Of a DNA stretch of 64,000 bases, positions 19,145-28,058 are shown one piece after another. The notes below the pieces were generated by a model. It was given only the letters and a program-made list of their open reading frames with translations, did not search any database and had not been told where the DNA came from. The translations under genes and the position numbers were made by a program. This DNA is from Alphaproteobacteria bacterium 41-28 (GTDB taxonomy: Bacteria > Pseudomonadota > Alphaproteobacteria > UBA9655): the NCBI GenBank assembly GCA_001897795.1, contig MKUL01000043.1, positions 62,001-126,000 of the forward strand. The letters are read 5' to 3'. Numbering within the stretch: the first letter of the stretch is position 1; each line of letters opens with the position of its first letter.

Positions 19145-20923
19145 ATGAATGAAATTTGCACCCACTCGCTCTCCCAAAAACGCTGGGTTTTGAGACCCTA
19201 TGAGGAAGCCCACGTCCTCAAATTTATGCAAAAACTTAATATCTCCCCCACCCTTGCGCGGCTTCTCGTGATGCGCGGTCATACCCTTGAATCAGCCCCT
19301 CTCTACCTAGAACCCACCTTACGCCAGCACCTCCCTGACCCCCTTATGCTAAAGGATATGGATAAGGCTGCCTCAAGGCTTATCCAAGCCATTACAACTC
19401 GTGAAAAAATCCTCGTTTGGGGTGATTATGATGTGGATGGAGCGACTTCAAGCGCCCTTCTATGTCGGTTTTTTAAAGCCCTCAACATGCCCCTCGCTCT
19501 TTACATTCCGGACCGCATTAAGGAAGGGTACGGCCCTAATATTCAAGGTATCCAAAAGTTTATTGATCAAGGCTACACCGTCATGATCACCGTTGACTGC
19601 GGAACAACGTCTTTTGAGGCTTTGGAGGCAGCCAAGGGACTGGATGTCATCATCTTAGATCATCATGCCCCTGAAGCAAAGTTGCCGCCCGCTTATGCCA
19701 TTGTAAACCCCAATCGCCTTGATGAACAAAAGGAAGTCACCCAAATCCTTGGTCATCTTGCGGCTGTAGGAATTTCATTCTTATGTGTTGTGGCCCTCAA
19801 CCGCGCCTTGAGGGATGCTGGATTTTATAAGGACCACATAGAACCTGATCTTATGGGCCTTCTTGATCTAGTGGCCCTCGGAACTGTGTGTGATGTCATG
19901 CCCTTAACCGGCCTCAACCGTACCTTTGTATCCCAAGGCCTTAAGGTCATGGCGAAGCGAAAAAATGTGGGTCTTAAAGCTCTGGCGGATAAGGGAGGCC
20001 TTGACGAAACACCAACGCCTTATCATTTAGGCTTTGTCCTGGGTCCCCGTATTAATGCGGGCGGACGGGTTGGCGAATCTTTTTTAGGAGCTCGTCTTCT
20101 TTCAACGGAAAACCCTGAGGAAGCCCACGAAATTGCACAAAAATTGGATCAATATAATCAAGAGCGCCGCAGCCTTGAAGCAGAAGCACTAGAACAAGCT
20201 TTTTTACAGGTAGACCCCGAATCTCCCCTCCTTATCGTTGATCATGACGGCTGGCATGAAGGCGTCATTGGCATTGTGGCCGGACGCCTAAAGGAAAAAT
20301 TTCATAAACCCTCTGCTGTGATCGCTTGGAATGAAAAAGGAATCGGTAAGGCTTCTGCCCGTTCCATCTCCGGATTTGATTTTGGACGATTAATCCACAA
20401 GGCCCACCACCTAGGATATGTCTTGGGTGGTGGAGGACATGCCATGGCCGCTGGATTTTCCTTAACCAAAGATCAACTTCCCCTTCTCACCTATTTTTTG
20501 AATTCTGAACTTACCCGTCTTGGAGATGAGGTGGATTTAAAGCCGATGGTGCAATGTGATGGCTATTTAGATCTCCGCTCCTTAACGCCCCAATTTTTAG
20601 GAGAAATTGAAAATCTTTCTCCTTTTGGGATGGGTAACCCAACCCCTAAATTTGTCTTCTCAGAAGTCATGGTTGATTCCTATCAGTTGATCAAAGATCA
20701 ACACATCCGTTGCCGCTTTTCTCAAGGAGACGGTGTTGTGATTGAAGGGATAGGCTTTCGCCTGAAAGACACCCCTCTCGGAAACATTCTCATGGACCGC
20801 AGCCGACGGCCCCTTAATCTGTTGGCCTCCCTTAAGCTCGACACTTGGGGAGGAAAGGCGAAAGTTACCCTAATGATAGAGGATGCGACCCTGACATTCT
20901 CTGAACTCAAGAAGACGGGATAG
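19145..20923 (+). CDS. recJ: Single-stranded-DNA-specific 5'-3' exonuclease RecJ
   Basis: 592 residues, close to the usual 570-600. RecJ degrades single-stranded DNA 5' to 3' in recombination and mismatch repair. The DHH-family metal-binding motifs are present: DYDVDGATSSALL (motif I), VDCGTTSFE, LDHHAPE (the DHH itself) and, in the second domain, GGGGHAMAAGF (DHHA1). The C-terminal OB-like domain follows. The ATG lacks a strong ribosome site but the N-terminal alignment of the family (RWVLRPYEEA) fits. It ends just before a palindromic repeat. Confidence 0.95.
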   Translation: MNEICTHSLSQKRWVLRPYEEAHVLKFMQKLNISPTLARLLVMRGHTLESAPLYLEPTLRQHLPDPLMLKDMDKAASRLIQAITTREKILVWGDYDVDGATSSALLCRFFKALNMPLALYIPDRIKEGYGPNIQGIQKFIDQGYTVMITVDCGTTSFEALEAAKGLDVIILDHHAPEAKLPPAYAIVNPNRLDEQKEVTQILGHLAAVGISFLCVVALNRALRDAGFYKDHIEPDLMGLLDLVALGTVCDVMPLTGLNRTFVSQGLKVMAKRKNVGLKALADKGGLDETPTPYHLGFVLGPRINAGGRVGESFLGARLLSTENPEEAHEIAQKLDQYNQERRSLEAEALEQAFLQVDPESPLLIVDHDGWHEGVIGIVAGRLKEKFHKPSAVIAWNEKGIGKASARSISGFDFGRLIHKAHHLGYVLGGGGHAMAAGFSLTKDQLPLLTYFLNSELTRLGDEVDLKPMVQCDGYLDLRSLTPQFLGEIENLSPFGMGNPTPKFVFSEVMVDSYQLIKDQHIRCRFSQGDGVVIEGIGFRLKDTPLGNILMDRSRRPLNLLASLKLDTWGGKAKVTLMIEDATLTFSELKKTG

Positions 20924-20984
20924 AATTCTTTAGGAGCATCGCACCACCCATAGGGGTGGGAAAGTCAGTACTGAACCGAAGTTT

Positions 20985-21119
20985 CTGGATCGCCACGCCC
21001 ACTTTGTGGGCTCGCGAAGCTTGTCCCCTCGAAGGCGAGGAACGAATAAACGTCCCCCACTCGTTCCCCGTTTTCACGGGGACATGCTTTGCGAGGAGCT
21101 TTGCTCCGAAGCAATCCAG
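20985..21119. repeat. Palindromic repeat, CTGGAT...ATCCAG family
   Basis: A 135-base element between the convergent recJ and carbonic anhydrase genes. It starts CTGGATCGCCACGCCC and ends GCTCCGAAGCAATCCAG, with internal hairpins such as CGTTCCCCG.. paired with ..CGAGGAACG and CCCGTTTTCACGGG. A shorter inverted-orientation copy sharing both ends is at 60272-60365, and a diverged one at 10864-10943. Confidence 0.8.
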
Positions 21120-21134
21120 TCTTTTATAAGTTCC

Positions 21135-21890
21135 TTAAGAACCTGCCTCTTTTTTTGGTTCCTCACTTTTAATGCCAACTGTAACTTCTTTTTTATCATC
21201 AAAATAATGAGATTCCTTAATTTTTGCTAGATCTTTTTCTCCATTAAGGTTCACAATAATAAGCTGACCTTGGCCATACCCATAATCATTCCGAAAATCA
21301 TAAACAGCCCCAATAATTGCAAGCCTTCCTGCGCTTACTTTCTCTTTAAAATCCTCCATGGCCCTCGCAACTTGGTTATGCACATTCAAAATAACCCCTT
21401 GCTTATCATCAGGAGCTGACTTTACATCAAGGGTTCCAAGTTCTTTTCGGATACCAGGTTGAATTTCGCTAATATCACCACGAGCCGCTTTGATAGCTCC
21501 ACAACCGGAATGACCTACAAAAATGAGGACAGGTGTTTTTAAAACATCTACCCCAAATTCAACAGATCCCTTCGTCGTAATAAATTGGTTGCCAATATTT
21601 CTGGCAACAAAAATATCATTCTCAGCACCTTGAGAAAAGTTATCAACTTGAACCCGTGAATCAGAACACATCACCATCGTCACCCGCGGATTTTGGATAT
21701 CTTGAAATTCTTTGAAATGTTCAGGAGCAGTTAACGAAGCAAAAATTGCGTTGTCTTCGACTAAATCGCTAATTGCTCCCTTAATGACTTTATCGAGGAC
21801 TTCTTTCTCACCTGCCGAAGGTTCTGCAACAACACATGTTGCACAGAATAGAAGAGCTAAACTTATGGTGATGAAAATATTTTTTCTCAT
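21135..21890 (-). CDS. Periplasmic beta-class carbonic anhydrase
   Basis: About 251 residues. It interconverts CO2 and bicarbonate. Zinc ligands and catalytic dyad are in C75-S-D77-S-R79 and H127-S-G-C130. Unlike the usual cytosolic beta enzymes it has a signal peptide (MRKN, hydrophobic core, cleavage near CVVA-EP at about residue 23), so it should act in the periplasm. An upstream in-frame start at 21923 exists, but GGAGGATCTT directly before the ATG at 21890 decides the start. It is monocistronic, between a palindromic repeat and a hairpin. Confidence 0.93.
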   Translation of the reverse strand: MRKNIFITISLALLFCATCVVAEPSAGEKEVLDKVIKGAISDLVEDNAIFASLTAPEHFKEFQDIQNPRVTMVMCSDSRVQVDNFSQGAENDIFVARNIGNQFITTKGSVEFGVDVLKTPVLIFVGHSGCGAIKAARGDISEIQPGIRKELGTLDVKSAPDDKQGVILNVHNQVARAMEDFKEKVSAGRLAIIGAVYDFRNDYGYGQGQLIIVNLNGEKDLAKIKESHYFDDKKEVTVGIKSEEPKKEAGS

Positions 21891-21990
21891 AAGATCCTCC
21901 CAGATTTTTATTCCTTCTAGCAAAAGAAAGTTAAGAATTTATTAAACTTGAGGATGGATAAGACGAGGATCCAGAAACAGATTTCACAAG

Positions 21991-22012
21991 AAAGGGGACC
22001 TGGGTCCCCTTT
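21991..22012 (+). terminator. Perfect GC-rich hairpin followed by a T run
   Basis: Ten-base arms AAAGGGGACC and GGTCCCCTTT flank two bases, and the right arm is followed by TTTATTT on the plus strand, the form of a Rho-independent terminator. Both flanking genes are on the minus strand, where the T run is poorer, so it may act on antisense transcription or end the 22065-23222 transcript weakly. Confidence 0.6.
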
Positions 22013-22064
22013 TTATTTACTCATTCTTTATTTATTTTTAAAAGAAAATGAGGCACTTTCCATT

Positions 22065-23222
22065 TTAAAGCCCGATTTGTCGCCCCTCCCAAATTAATTT
22101 TGTGGGAGGCAAATCCAAGTCTTGCTTATTAATCTGAAAAACAATATCAGGAGGTGGGACAACTGAATCGTGTTTGGGTTTTTCGAATAGACCAAATTTC
22201 ACACAAATATCATTTATTTCAATAGCTTCTTTCAAGTCAACTTCATAGATACCAACAAGTTTTCTTTGCCCTGTATTTCTCAAACCTCTGTCAGTTTCAT
22301 CAACAAAATGATCTGCAGAAACATAAGCGGTTAAGTATTGAGTGATGGTAGAGGATGAAGTGACGATTCGTTCTTCCATAAAGCTTCGCCCAGGTGTTGG
22401 ATGGAGATCTAAAGCTTCTTCCTCTCCAAGAGTAAAGTATTGTAAGGGTTCAGCCTTCCCTAAACTGACCTCTACTCTAAAATTACCATACACTTTTAAT
22501 AAGAGAGGTGGATCTGACTCTAACCTATAATTATGCATTCCTGTATTATTTAACAAGGATACGCTAATACTTTTTTGTTCGGGTTCATGTGCTGATTCAA
22601 GAGGAGAAGAAGGCCCCTTCGACTGCAATTGTCTAATAGAGTATTTTGTGTTGGTTTTAGAATGAAGTAATTTCTGAGGCTTTAAAACCTGCGTCCCAAC
22701 AAATTGCCTCCAGCCAATTTGAACAGAAATATCTGGTATAACGCATGACTCAACACCTGATAAAGCCACTTCTTTTAACCCTCTAAAGTCTATATAAGCA
22801 CTGCTTAGAGGCGTTTCCCATCCCAGGTCTAGCTCAAGAGGATTCAAGAAGAATGAGGAGTCTTCGCATGAGGAGTCTACACAATCTACACTCGTATAAA
22901 ATGTTATAAATCTAATTGTTTCTGGTACAAATTGTTTTCCCCGCAACCTGTCAGCATCTTTTGCAGGATTGATAAGCTTCTCTGCATATCCAAGACAGTA
23001 AGGATCACTTGAAAAGCAAGGTTCAGCTGGCCTAAAATCTATTCGTATTCTAATTTTAGAATATTTCTCACCATCCTTAGTCGTAAACGTATAATCATTT
23101 TTTCCTGTACTATTTTTTATAGCAACTCCCGCTTTAAGATGTTCAACGTCCATTGCCCTAGCCATCGATGCAAGAAAGACGAGTGAGAACAATGAATACA
23201 AAATAAATTTTTTCTTAATCAT
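22065..23222 (-). CDS. Secreted protein of unknown function with an internal duplication
   Basis: 385 residues with a signal peptide cut near ASMARA around residue 23; the mature protein begins MDVEHLK. The two halves look like copies of one domain: residues about 33-68 (IKNSTGKNDY...RPAEP) match about 222-260 (LLNNTGMHNY...GKAEP), and a later GLKEVALSG..DISVQIG segment matches DLKEAIEIND..ICVKFG. Each unit is mainly beta-like and about 150 residues long. I do not recognise the domain. It is preceded by an AT-rich 180-base gap. Confidence 0.8.
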   Translation of the reverse strand: MIKKKFILYSLFSLVFLASMARAMDVEHLKAGVAIKNSTGKNDYTFTTKDGEKYSKIRIRIDFRPAEPCFSSDPYCLGYAEKLINPAKDADRLRGKQFVPETIRFITFYTSVDCVDSSCEDSSFFLNPLELDLGWETPLSSAYIDFRGLKEVALSGVESCVIPDISVQIGWRQFVGTQVLKPQKLLHSKTNTKYSIRQLQSKGPSSPLESAHEPEQKSISVSLLNNTGMHNYRLESDPPLLLKVYGNFRVEVSLGKAEPLQYFTLGEEEALDLHPTPGRSFMEERIVTSSSTITQYLTAYVSADHFVDETDRGLRNTGQRKLVGIYEVDLKEAIEINDICVKFGLFEKPKHDSVVPPPDIVFQINKQDLDLPPTKLIWEGRQIGL

Positions 23223-23406
23223 TAATGATCTCCTAAATAATTGGGTGAAAAAGGATTCACTTATATCGCAAACGTAAAAAAATGTAATTATGAATTATAA
23301 AAATTGTCAACATAAATATAATTATCGTATGAAATCCATTTAAACATAAAAATTTAAAAAGATGAAAAAAGTTTTGCATCATAAAATAACTCTGATATCA
23401 TTATAA

Positions 23407-23470
23407 GCGCGACGAGGGGTGCGAGCACACCCATCGCCGCTAACCACATAACCCTTAACAGGAGGATCAC
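23407..23470 (+). promoter_or_regulatory. Conserved leader upstream of a short ORF (copy 1)
   Basis: The block GCGCGACGAG (23407-23416), then CGCCGCTAACCAC (23435-23447) and the ribosome site AGGAGG just before the ATG at 23471 recur in the same order and nearly the same spacing before the short ORF at 39219. A TTGCAT/TATCAT pair with a 16-base spacer lies just upstream, compatible with a promoter whose transcript would start close to the first block. Confidence 0.55.
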
Positions 23471-23626
23471 ATGGCTGAGCCCACTATACCCATATCCGAA
23501 ACATCCATCAAAGCTTTTGAATACCAGCTTAAACGACTAACAATCGTTGCCGATGAATTAGATATTCTGATCTTTAAGTTAGGACAAATTCATGTCGTCT
23601 TAAGCAAAGGAAGTCATAAGGACTAA
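23471..23626 (+). CDS. Short ORF of 51 residues with conserved leader
   Basis: ATG at 23471 with a strong ribosome site (AGGAGG seven bases upstream), ending TAA at 23624-23626. The product is a mostly helical, soluble peptide (FEYQLKRLTIVADELDIL in the middle). No known family. The reason to call it is the ribosome site and the leader shared with the 59-residue ORF at 39219. It is followed by a repeat-bearing 400-base gap. Confidence 0.6.
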   Translation: MAEPTIPISETSIKAFEYQLKRLTIVADELDILIFKLGQIHVVLSKGSHKD

Positions 23627-23806
23627 GCCGATACTAAGAGTCAGGTCTCAGAAAATAGAGATCAGAAAATGCTGTAGTATGGGGGTGGTCTTTTGCTCAA
23701 AATTTTCCAGATTCCTAACTTCTGATAGTGCAATAGAAAACGCAATGACTCACCTGTCTCCCTAAGCAAGTGAACGAGTGGCGTAAGGATTTCATTCTCA
23801 CCCTCA

Positions 23807-23970
23807 GTCGTCATTCCCGCGAAAGCGGGAACCCAGAAAAAGTGTTAAAAAATAGGAAGTTATATGGAATGATGCACTAAAGAAGAGACAACTTCAAAAA
23901 ATATTTGTTTTGTTTCAAATACTTACATTGGTTCCCGTGTTCCCCGCCTTCGCGAGGACGGGAATGACGA
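23807..23970. repeat. MITE-like palindromic repeat, CGTCATTCCCG family
   Basis: The left end reads CGTCATTCCCGCGAAAGCGG and the right end CGCCTTCGCGAGGACGGG then AATGACG. The region inside the right arm (reverse complement AAGTATTTGAAAC) is also found in the copy at 50796-50971, so homology extends beyond the terminal palindrome. No transposase is nearby. The rest of the 23627-24031 gap shows nothing further. Confidence 0.8.
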
Positions 23971-24031
23971 TGAGAGGAATTTTAAAATGTAGGGGAATTA
24001 TTTAAGACGCTTATCAGTAGTTATTAAAAAC

Positions 24032-24517
24032 TCAATTATGAGGATAAAATAGCCGAGAATCCCAAATGACATCTTGAGGCTCTGATGTGGTAATCAAAGG
24101 AAAGTCTGGATGCTCGGGGTTAATCAGAATATTTTTCTCTTCTACCGCAATGACTGCAGGCACAACCAGCACAGCTGTTCTCTTCTCTTGAAGCCAACTA
24201 TCTCCATAATGCCGACTCTTGAGAAGATCGGGGAAGTTCCAACCAGGTACATCTTCACCTGAAATTTCTTCGATCTCAACAGACTCTGGAATAAGAATTC
24301 TCATGGATTGATGGGTTTTCGGTATCTCACCCAATCGTCCGGATTGAGCCAACTTTTCAAGCATCGCTCCCGCATAAGAGCAGGCTCCATAAATCACCCG
24401 AATCCCCGGTGAATTCCACCGCGCGCCTAATAGGGCAGCGCCTGTCCCATCAAAGAGAGGATGTCTTTTATCTGCAATACGAAAGGCTGTAAGCGGTCCT
24501 TTACGACGGGAGACCAT
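24032..24517 (-). CDS. RES-domain toxin of a RES/Xre toxin-antitoxin pair
   Basis: 161 residues, the size of RES toxins, which deplete cellular NAD+. The N-terminal segment AFRIADKRHP..GARWNSPG..VIYGACSYAGAMLE contains the characteristic Arg (R13), R33/W34, Tyr (Y43) and Glu (E54); the late Ser is plausible in the C-terminal third. Its start overlaps the antitoxin gene by 17 bases, the normal antitoxin-then-toxin order. Confidence 0.88.
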   Translation of the reverse strand: MVSRRKGPLTAFRIADKRHPLFDGTGAALLGARWNSPGIRVIYGACSYAGAMLEKLAQSGRLGEIPKTHQSMRILIPESVEIEEISGEDVPGWNFPDLLKSRHYGDSWLQEKRTAVLVVPAVIAVEEKNILINPEHPDFPLITTSEPQDVIWDSRLFYPHN

Positions 24518-24932
24518 AGAAAATTCCCCAGAGAAGCTCTTCGACTTGTCTTGCCCCTAGCTCTGTAAAAGCAACTTCAATGGGAGGACGATTTTTAAAA
24601 AAAGGATGGGGCAAAATTAAAAAATTTTTCGCCTTTTCGGATGTATCCCAAACGTGAAGGGCTGTTGCAATCACGCGAGCAAGGCGTTCTGTCCGTTCAC
24701 TTTCTTCAAGGCTCAGGTGAGTTTGCCTGCGCTTATAGGTTCCTTCGGGAACAACGCGATAAATAAACTGATAGCGATTCTTGGAGGTTGAAACGAAATC
24801 TGCTACATTCTTTAATGCCCCTTTTGGAAGGCCCTCTTCAACAGCCTTCTCTAACTCAAACAATGAGCGGATGGGGTTGTGCAAAACCTTCTTCCCCCCC
24901 ATCACATCGGCAATTTTCGCTGGCGCAATCAT
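24501..24932 (-). CDS. Xre/MbcA/ParS-type antitoxin (DUF2384)
   Basis: About 143 residues. The C-terminal half (ERTERLARVIATALHVW onward, with the ending ELLWGIFYGLPS) is the DUF2384 toxin-binding domain; the N-terminal half is a divergent DNA-binding region. An earlier ATG pair at 24956-24959 is possible, but GGAGG six bases before the ATG at 24932 makes that the better start. It neutralises the RES toxin encoded directly downstream and probably represses the operon. Confidence 0.85.
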   Translation of the reverse strand: MIAPAKIADVMGGKKVLHNPIRSLFELEKAVEEGLPKGALKNVADFVSTSKNRYQFIYRVVPEGTYKRRQTHLSLEESERTERLARVIATALHVWDTSEKAKNFLILPHPFFKNRPPIEVAFTELGARQVEELLWGIFYGLPS

Positions 24933-25120
24933 AGTGGCCTCCATCAATTGATACATCATTATAGTATCATATGATCCAAAAAAATGGAAGCATAAAAAAG
25001 GGATCGAACCATCCAGATTCGGGGTGATGCTGTGCAGATAGGTTTAATTTTTTTTTAACGATTTAAGTGCCATGCTCTTTTAGAAAACACATCTAACGAC
25101 TCTTAAAATATGGAAACAGC

Positions 25121-25843
25121 ATGAAAAGATTGGCTTTAGTCACAGGAGGAACGCGAGGGATTGGAGCTGCTATCTCTCAACAGCTCAAGGAAGCAGGATA
25201 TAGTGTAGCCGCCATTTATCAGGGCAATGATAAGGTTGCTGAAGCCTTTCAAAAAAAAACGGGTCTTTCAATTTATAAGTGGGATGTCAGTAATTTCAAA
25301 CAATGTCAAAAAGGCATAGCTACTATTACAAACAATCATGGACCCATTGATATTCTTGTCAATAATGCAGGGATCACGCGAGATGGGGTCCTTCATAAAA
25401 TGGCCTATGACCAATGGATAGATGTCATTCAAACCAATCTCACGTCCTGCTTTAACATGTGCCGTCAGGTGATTGAGTCCATGCGAGAACGAGGTTTTGG
25501 GCGAATTATTAACATTAGCTCTATCAACGGTCAGAAAGGACAGTTTGGTCAAACAAATTATTCAGCTGCTAAGGCAGGAATTATAGGTCTCACCAAAGCT
25601 CTCGCTCAGGAAAGCGCCATAAAAGGGATAACAGTCAATGCGATTGCTCCAGGATATATCAATACAGAAATGGTCCAAAAAATACCCGAACCTGTTTTAA
25701 CCCAAATTACCAATCAAATTCCTATTGGACGACTTGGAAGTTCAGAGGAAGTGGCACGTGCCGTCGTTTTTCTCGCCTCCGATGAAGCAGGGTTTATAAC
25801 TGGAACAACCCTTACACTTAATGGGGGGCAGTATTTTGTTTAG
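25121..25843 (+). CDS. phaB: Acetoacetyl-CoA reductase PhaB
   Basis: 240 residues, a classical SDR. It reduces acetoacetyl-CoA to (R)-3-hydroxybutyryl-CoA with NADPH for polyhydroxybutyrate. The cofactor loop GGTRGIGAA, the NNAGITRD motif, the SSINGQKGQFGQTNYSAAKAG catalytic Ser-Tyr-Lys block and the C-terminal LTLNGGQYFV are the PhaB form and separate it from FabG, although FabG-like activity cannot be excluded. A phasin gene 4 kb away supports a PHB role; no polymerase is in the window. Confidence 0.88.
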   Translation: MKRLALVTGGTRGIGAAISQQLKEAGYSVAAIYQGNDKVAEAFQKKTGLSIYKWDVSNFKQCQKGIATITNNHGPIDILVNNAGITRDGVLHKMAYDQWIDVIQTNLTSCFNMCRQVIESMRERGFGRIINISSINGQKGQFGQTNYSAAKAGIIGLTKALAQESAIKGITVNAIAPGYINTEMVQKIPEPVLTQITNQIPIGRLGSSEEVARAVVFLASDEAGFITGTTLTLNGGQYFV

Positions 25844-25881
25844 GATAAAGAGGCCAGCGCAATGACTGTTTCGTTTGGGTC

Positions 25882-25960
25882 ACCCCTCACCCGCCACTTG
25901 CTTCGCGTGTGGCGACCTCTCCCACAAGGGGGGAGGTCGCCCGGAGGGCGGGTGAGGGGT
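25882..25960. repeat. Palindromic repeat, CCCTCACCCGCC family
   Basis: Outer arms 25882-25895 and 25947-25960 are perfect 14-base inverted repeats, and the inner GCGACCTCTCCC pairs with GGGAGGTCGC around a short loop. It sits between the convergent phaB and clpX genes, where it could serve as a bidirectional terminator. A longer relative is at 60819-60942. Confidence 0.85.
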
Positions 25961-25974
25961 ATATCTTTAATTTC

Positions 25975-27249
25975 CTATGAGCTCCCAGCGCCCTCAGCGT
26001 TTTTGACTTTATTTTTGCCATAAATAAAGAGCGGCTCTGCATTGTTGAGAATCACTTCTTCATTGATCACAATTTCTTCCACATTTTCCATCGTGGGAAG
26101 TTCAAACATCGTGTTAAGAAGCGTTGCTTCAAGGATGGACCGCAACCCACGAGCCCCTGTTTTCCGATCAATGGCTTTTTGAGAAATGGATTTGAGTGCG
26201 CCATCCGTAAAAGTCAGCTCAACCCCTTCCATATTGAACAGGCGTTTATATTGCTTAATAAGAGCGTTTTTAGGTTCGGTTAAGATTTGAATGAGAGCAT
26301 CTTCATCCAAATCGTTCAATGTGGCAATCACAGGCAAACGCCCAATGAATTCTGGAATGAGCCCAAATTTCAGAAGATCTTCTGTCTCAAGCTCTTGGAG
26401 AAGCTCTCCCGTTCGACGGTCTTCAGGTCCCCTCACATCAGCACCAAACCCAATGGCTGTGCCACGCCCCCGTGCTGAGATAATTCTTTCTATACCAGCA
26501 AAGGCTCCTCCACAAATAAAGAGGATATTCGTTGTATCCACTTGTAAAAATTCTTGTTGTGGATGTTTGCGCCCTCCTTGAGGAGGCACAGAAGCAATAG
26601 TGCCTTCCATAATCTTGAGTAGGGCCTGCTGAACCCCTTCTCCTGAGACATCACGGGTAATGGAAGGGTTATCCGATTTACGGGAGATTTTATCTACCTC
26701 ATCAATGTAAACAATGCCACGTTGAGCCTTTTCGACATTGTAATCCGCGGATTGTAATAGCTTTAGAATGATATTTTCGACGTCCTCTCCTACATAGCCT
26801 GCCTCCGTCAAAGTTGTCGCATCAGCCATGGTAAAGGGTACATCAATAATACGCGCCAGTGTCTGAGCGAGAAGAGTTTTTCCACACCCTGTAGGACCAA
26901 CGAGAAGAATATTCGACTTTGAAAGCTCCACATCACTTGAATGATTCCCATGCTCTAAGCGCTTATAGTGGTTATGGACAGCAACGGAGAGAATCTTTTT
27001 AGCTTTATCTTGGCCAATCACATAATCATTCAAAACGTCAAAGATTTGCTTTGGTGGAGGAACACCTTCTGGAGACCGCAAAAGCGGACCCTTTTTTTCT
27101 TCTTTAATAATATCCGTGCAGAGATCAACGCACTCATCACAAATAAAGACAGATGGGCCAGCAATTAGCTTCCGTACTTCGTGTTGGCTTTTGCCACAGA
27201 ATGAGCAATACAGAGGACCCCTGGGATCTTCACCTTTATTTTTTGTCAT
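25975..27249 (-). CDS. clpX: ATP-dependent Clp protease ATP-binding subunit ClpX
   Basis: 424 residues, the standard length. ClpX unfolds tagged proteins and feeds them to ClpP. The N-terminal zinc-binding domain has C15/C18 and C37/C40 (CSFCGK..CDEC), followed by the AAA+ core with Walker A GPTGCGKT, Walker B VYIDEVDK and the pore and sensor regions ([21 protein letters not shown]). It lies downstream of clpP on the same strand with 168 bases between. Confidence 0.98.
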   Translation of the reverse strand: MTKNKGEDPRGPLYCSFCGKSQHEVRKLIAGPSVFICDECVDLCTDIIKEEKKGPLLRSPEGVPPPKQIFDVLNDYVIGQDKAKKILSVAVHNHYKRLEHGNHSSDVELSKSNILLVGPTGCGKTLLAQTLARIIDVPFTMADATTLTEAGYVGEDVENIILKLLQSADYNVEKAQRGIVYIDEVDKISRKSDNPSITRDVSGEGVQQALLKIMEGTIASVPPQGGRKHPQQEFLQVDTTNILFICGGAFAGIERIISARGRGTAIGFGADVRGPEDRRTGELLQELETEDLLKFGLIPEFIGRLPVIATLNDLDEDALIQILTEPKNALIKQYKRLFNMEGVELTFTDGALKSISQKAIDRKTGARGLRSILEATLLNTMFELPTMENVEEIVINEEVILNNAEPLFIYGKNKVKNAEGAGSS

Positions 27250-27417
27250 GGCGCCCTCCTTTCTTACGTCCGAGCAAATAGGAAGTGGGTTTCTCGATTG
27301 TCTTTCGAAGCTTCCACTCCTGTAAAATTAATAATTTTTTTCCCTCTCCTTATAGGATCGCACGGAAGTGCCAAGAAATGGTTAACAAATGAGATAAAAA
27401 TATGATTTTTTCGTTTT

Positions 27418-28044
27418 TTATGCACTTTTTTTCGTTTCAACTGGAAAAGGTCGAGTGGTAACCACTTGATCGATAAGGCCAAACTTTTGTGCAGCTTCAG
27501 CTGTCATAAAGTTATCTCGATCGATGGCTTTTTCAATTATTTCAAGAGGTTGACCTGTACAATCAGCATAAATTTCATTCAACCGTTTTCTGATTTCTAA
27601 AATTTCTCGTGCATGAATTTCAATGTCAGAGGCTTGGCCTTGAAACCCTCCCCAAGGTTGATGAATCATCACACGGGCATTGGGTAAGCAATAGCGCTTC
27701 CCCTTGGCTCCTGCTGTCAAAAGAAAGGATCCCATGGAAGCAGCTTGTCCAAAGCAAAGTGTTGTAACATCTGGCCGAATGTAATTCATGGTATCGAAAA
27801 TGGCCAAACCTGATGTGACAGAACCACCTGGTGAATTGATATAGAGGTGAATATCTTTATTTGGATTTTCTGATTCCAGAAAAAGGAGCTGAGCACACAC
27901 AAGACTCGAAATAACATCATCAATCGAACCATTTAGAAAAATAATTCTTTCCTTGAGAAGTCGTGAAAAAATATCAAAAGATCTTTCTCCACGGGCTGTC
28001 TGTTCGATGACGACAGGGACTAAGTTATTCATGTGACTATCCAT
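27418..28044 (-). CDS. clpP: ATP-dependent Clp protease proteolytic subunit ClpP
   Basis: About 208 residues. Serine protease with Ser in QAASMGS, His in MIHQP and the Asp further on; the YINSPGGSV segment is typical. Two ATGs six bases apart (28050 and 28044) follow AAAAGGAG; the second has the better spacing and was chosen. The tig stop lies just upstream, so tig-clpP-clpX form the classic cluster. Confidence 0.97.
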   Translation of the reverse strand: MDSHMNNLVPVVIEQTARGERSFDIFSRLLKERIIFLNGSIDDVISSLVCAQLLFLESENPNKDIHLYINSPGGSVTSGLAIFDTMNYIRPDVTTLCFGQAASMGSFLLTAGAKGKRYCLPNARVMIHQPWGGFQGQASDIEIHAREILEIRKRLNEIYADCTGQPLEIIEKAIDRDNFMTAEAAQKFGLIDQVVTTRPFPVETKKSA

Positions 28045-28058
28045 CTGCATTTCTCCTT

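Noticed and set aside
23807..23970. CRISPR array
   Set aside because: The repeated words are two inverted arms of one palindromic element, not direct repeats with regular spacers.
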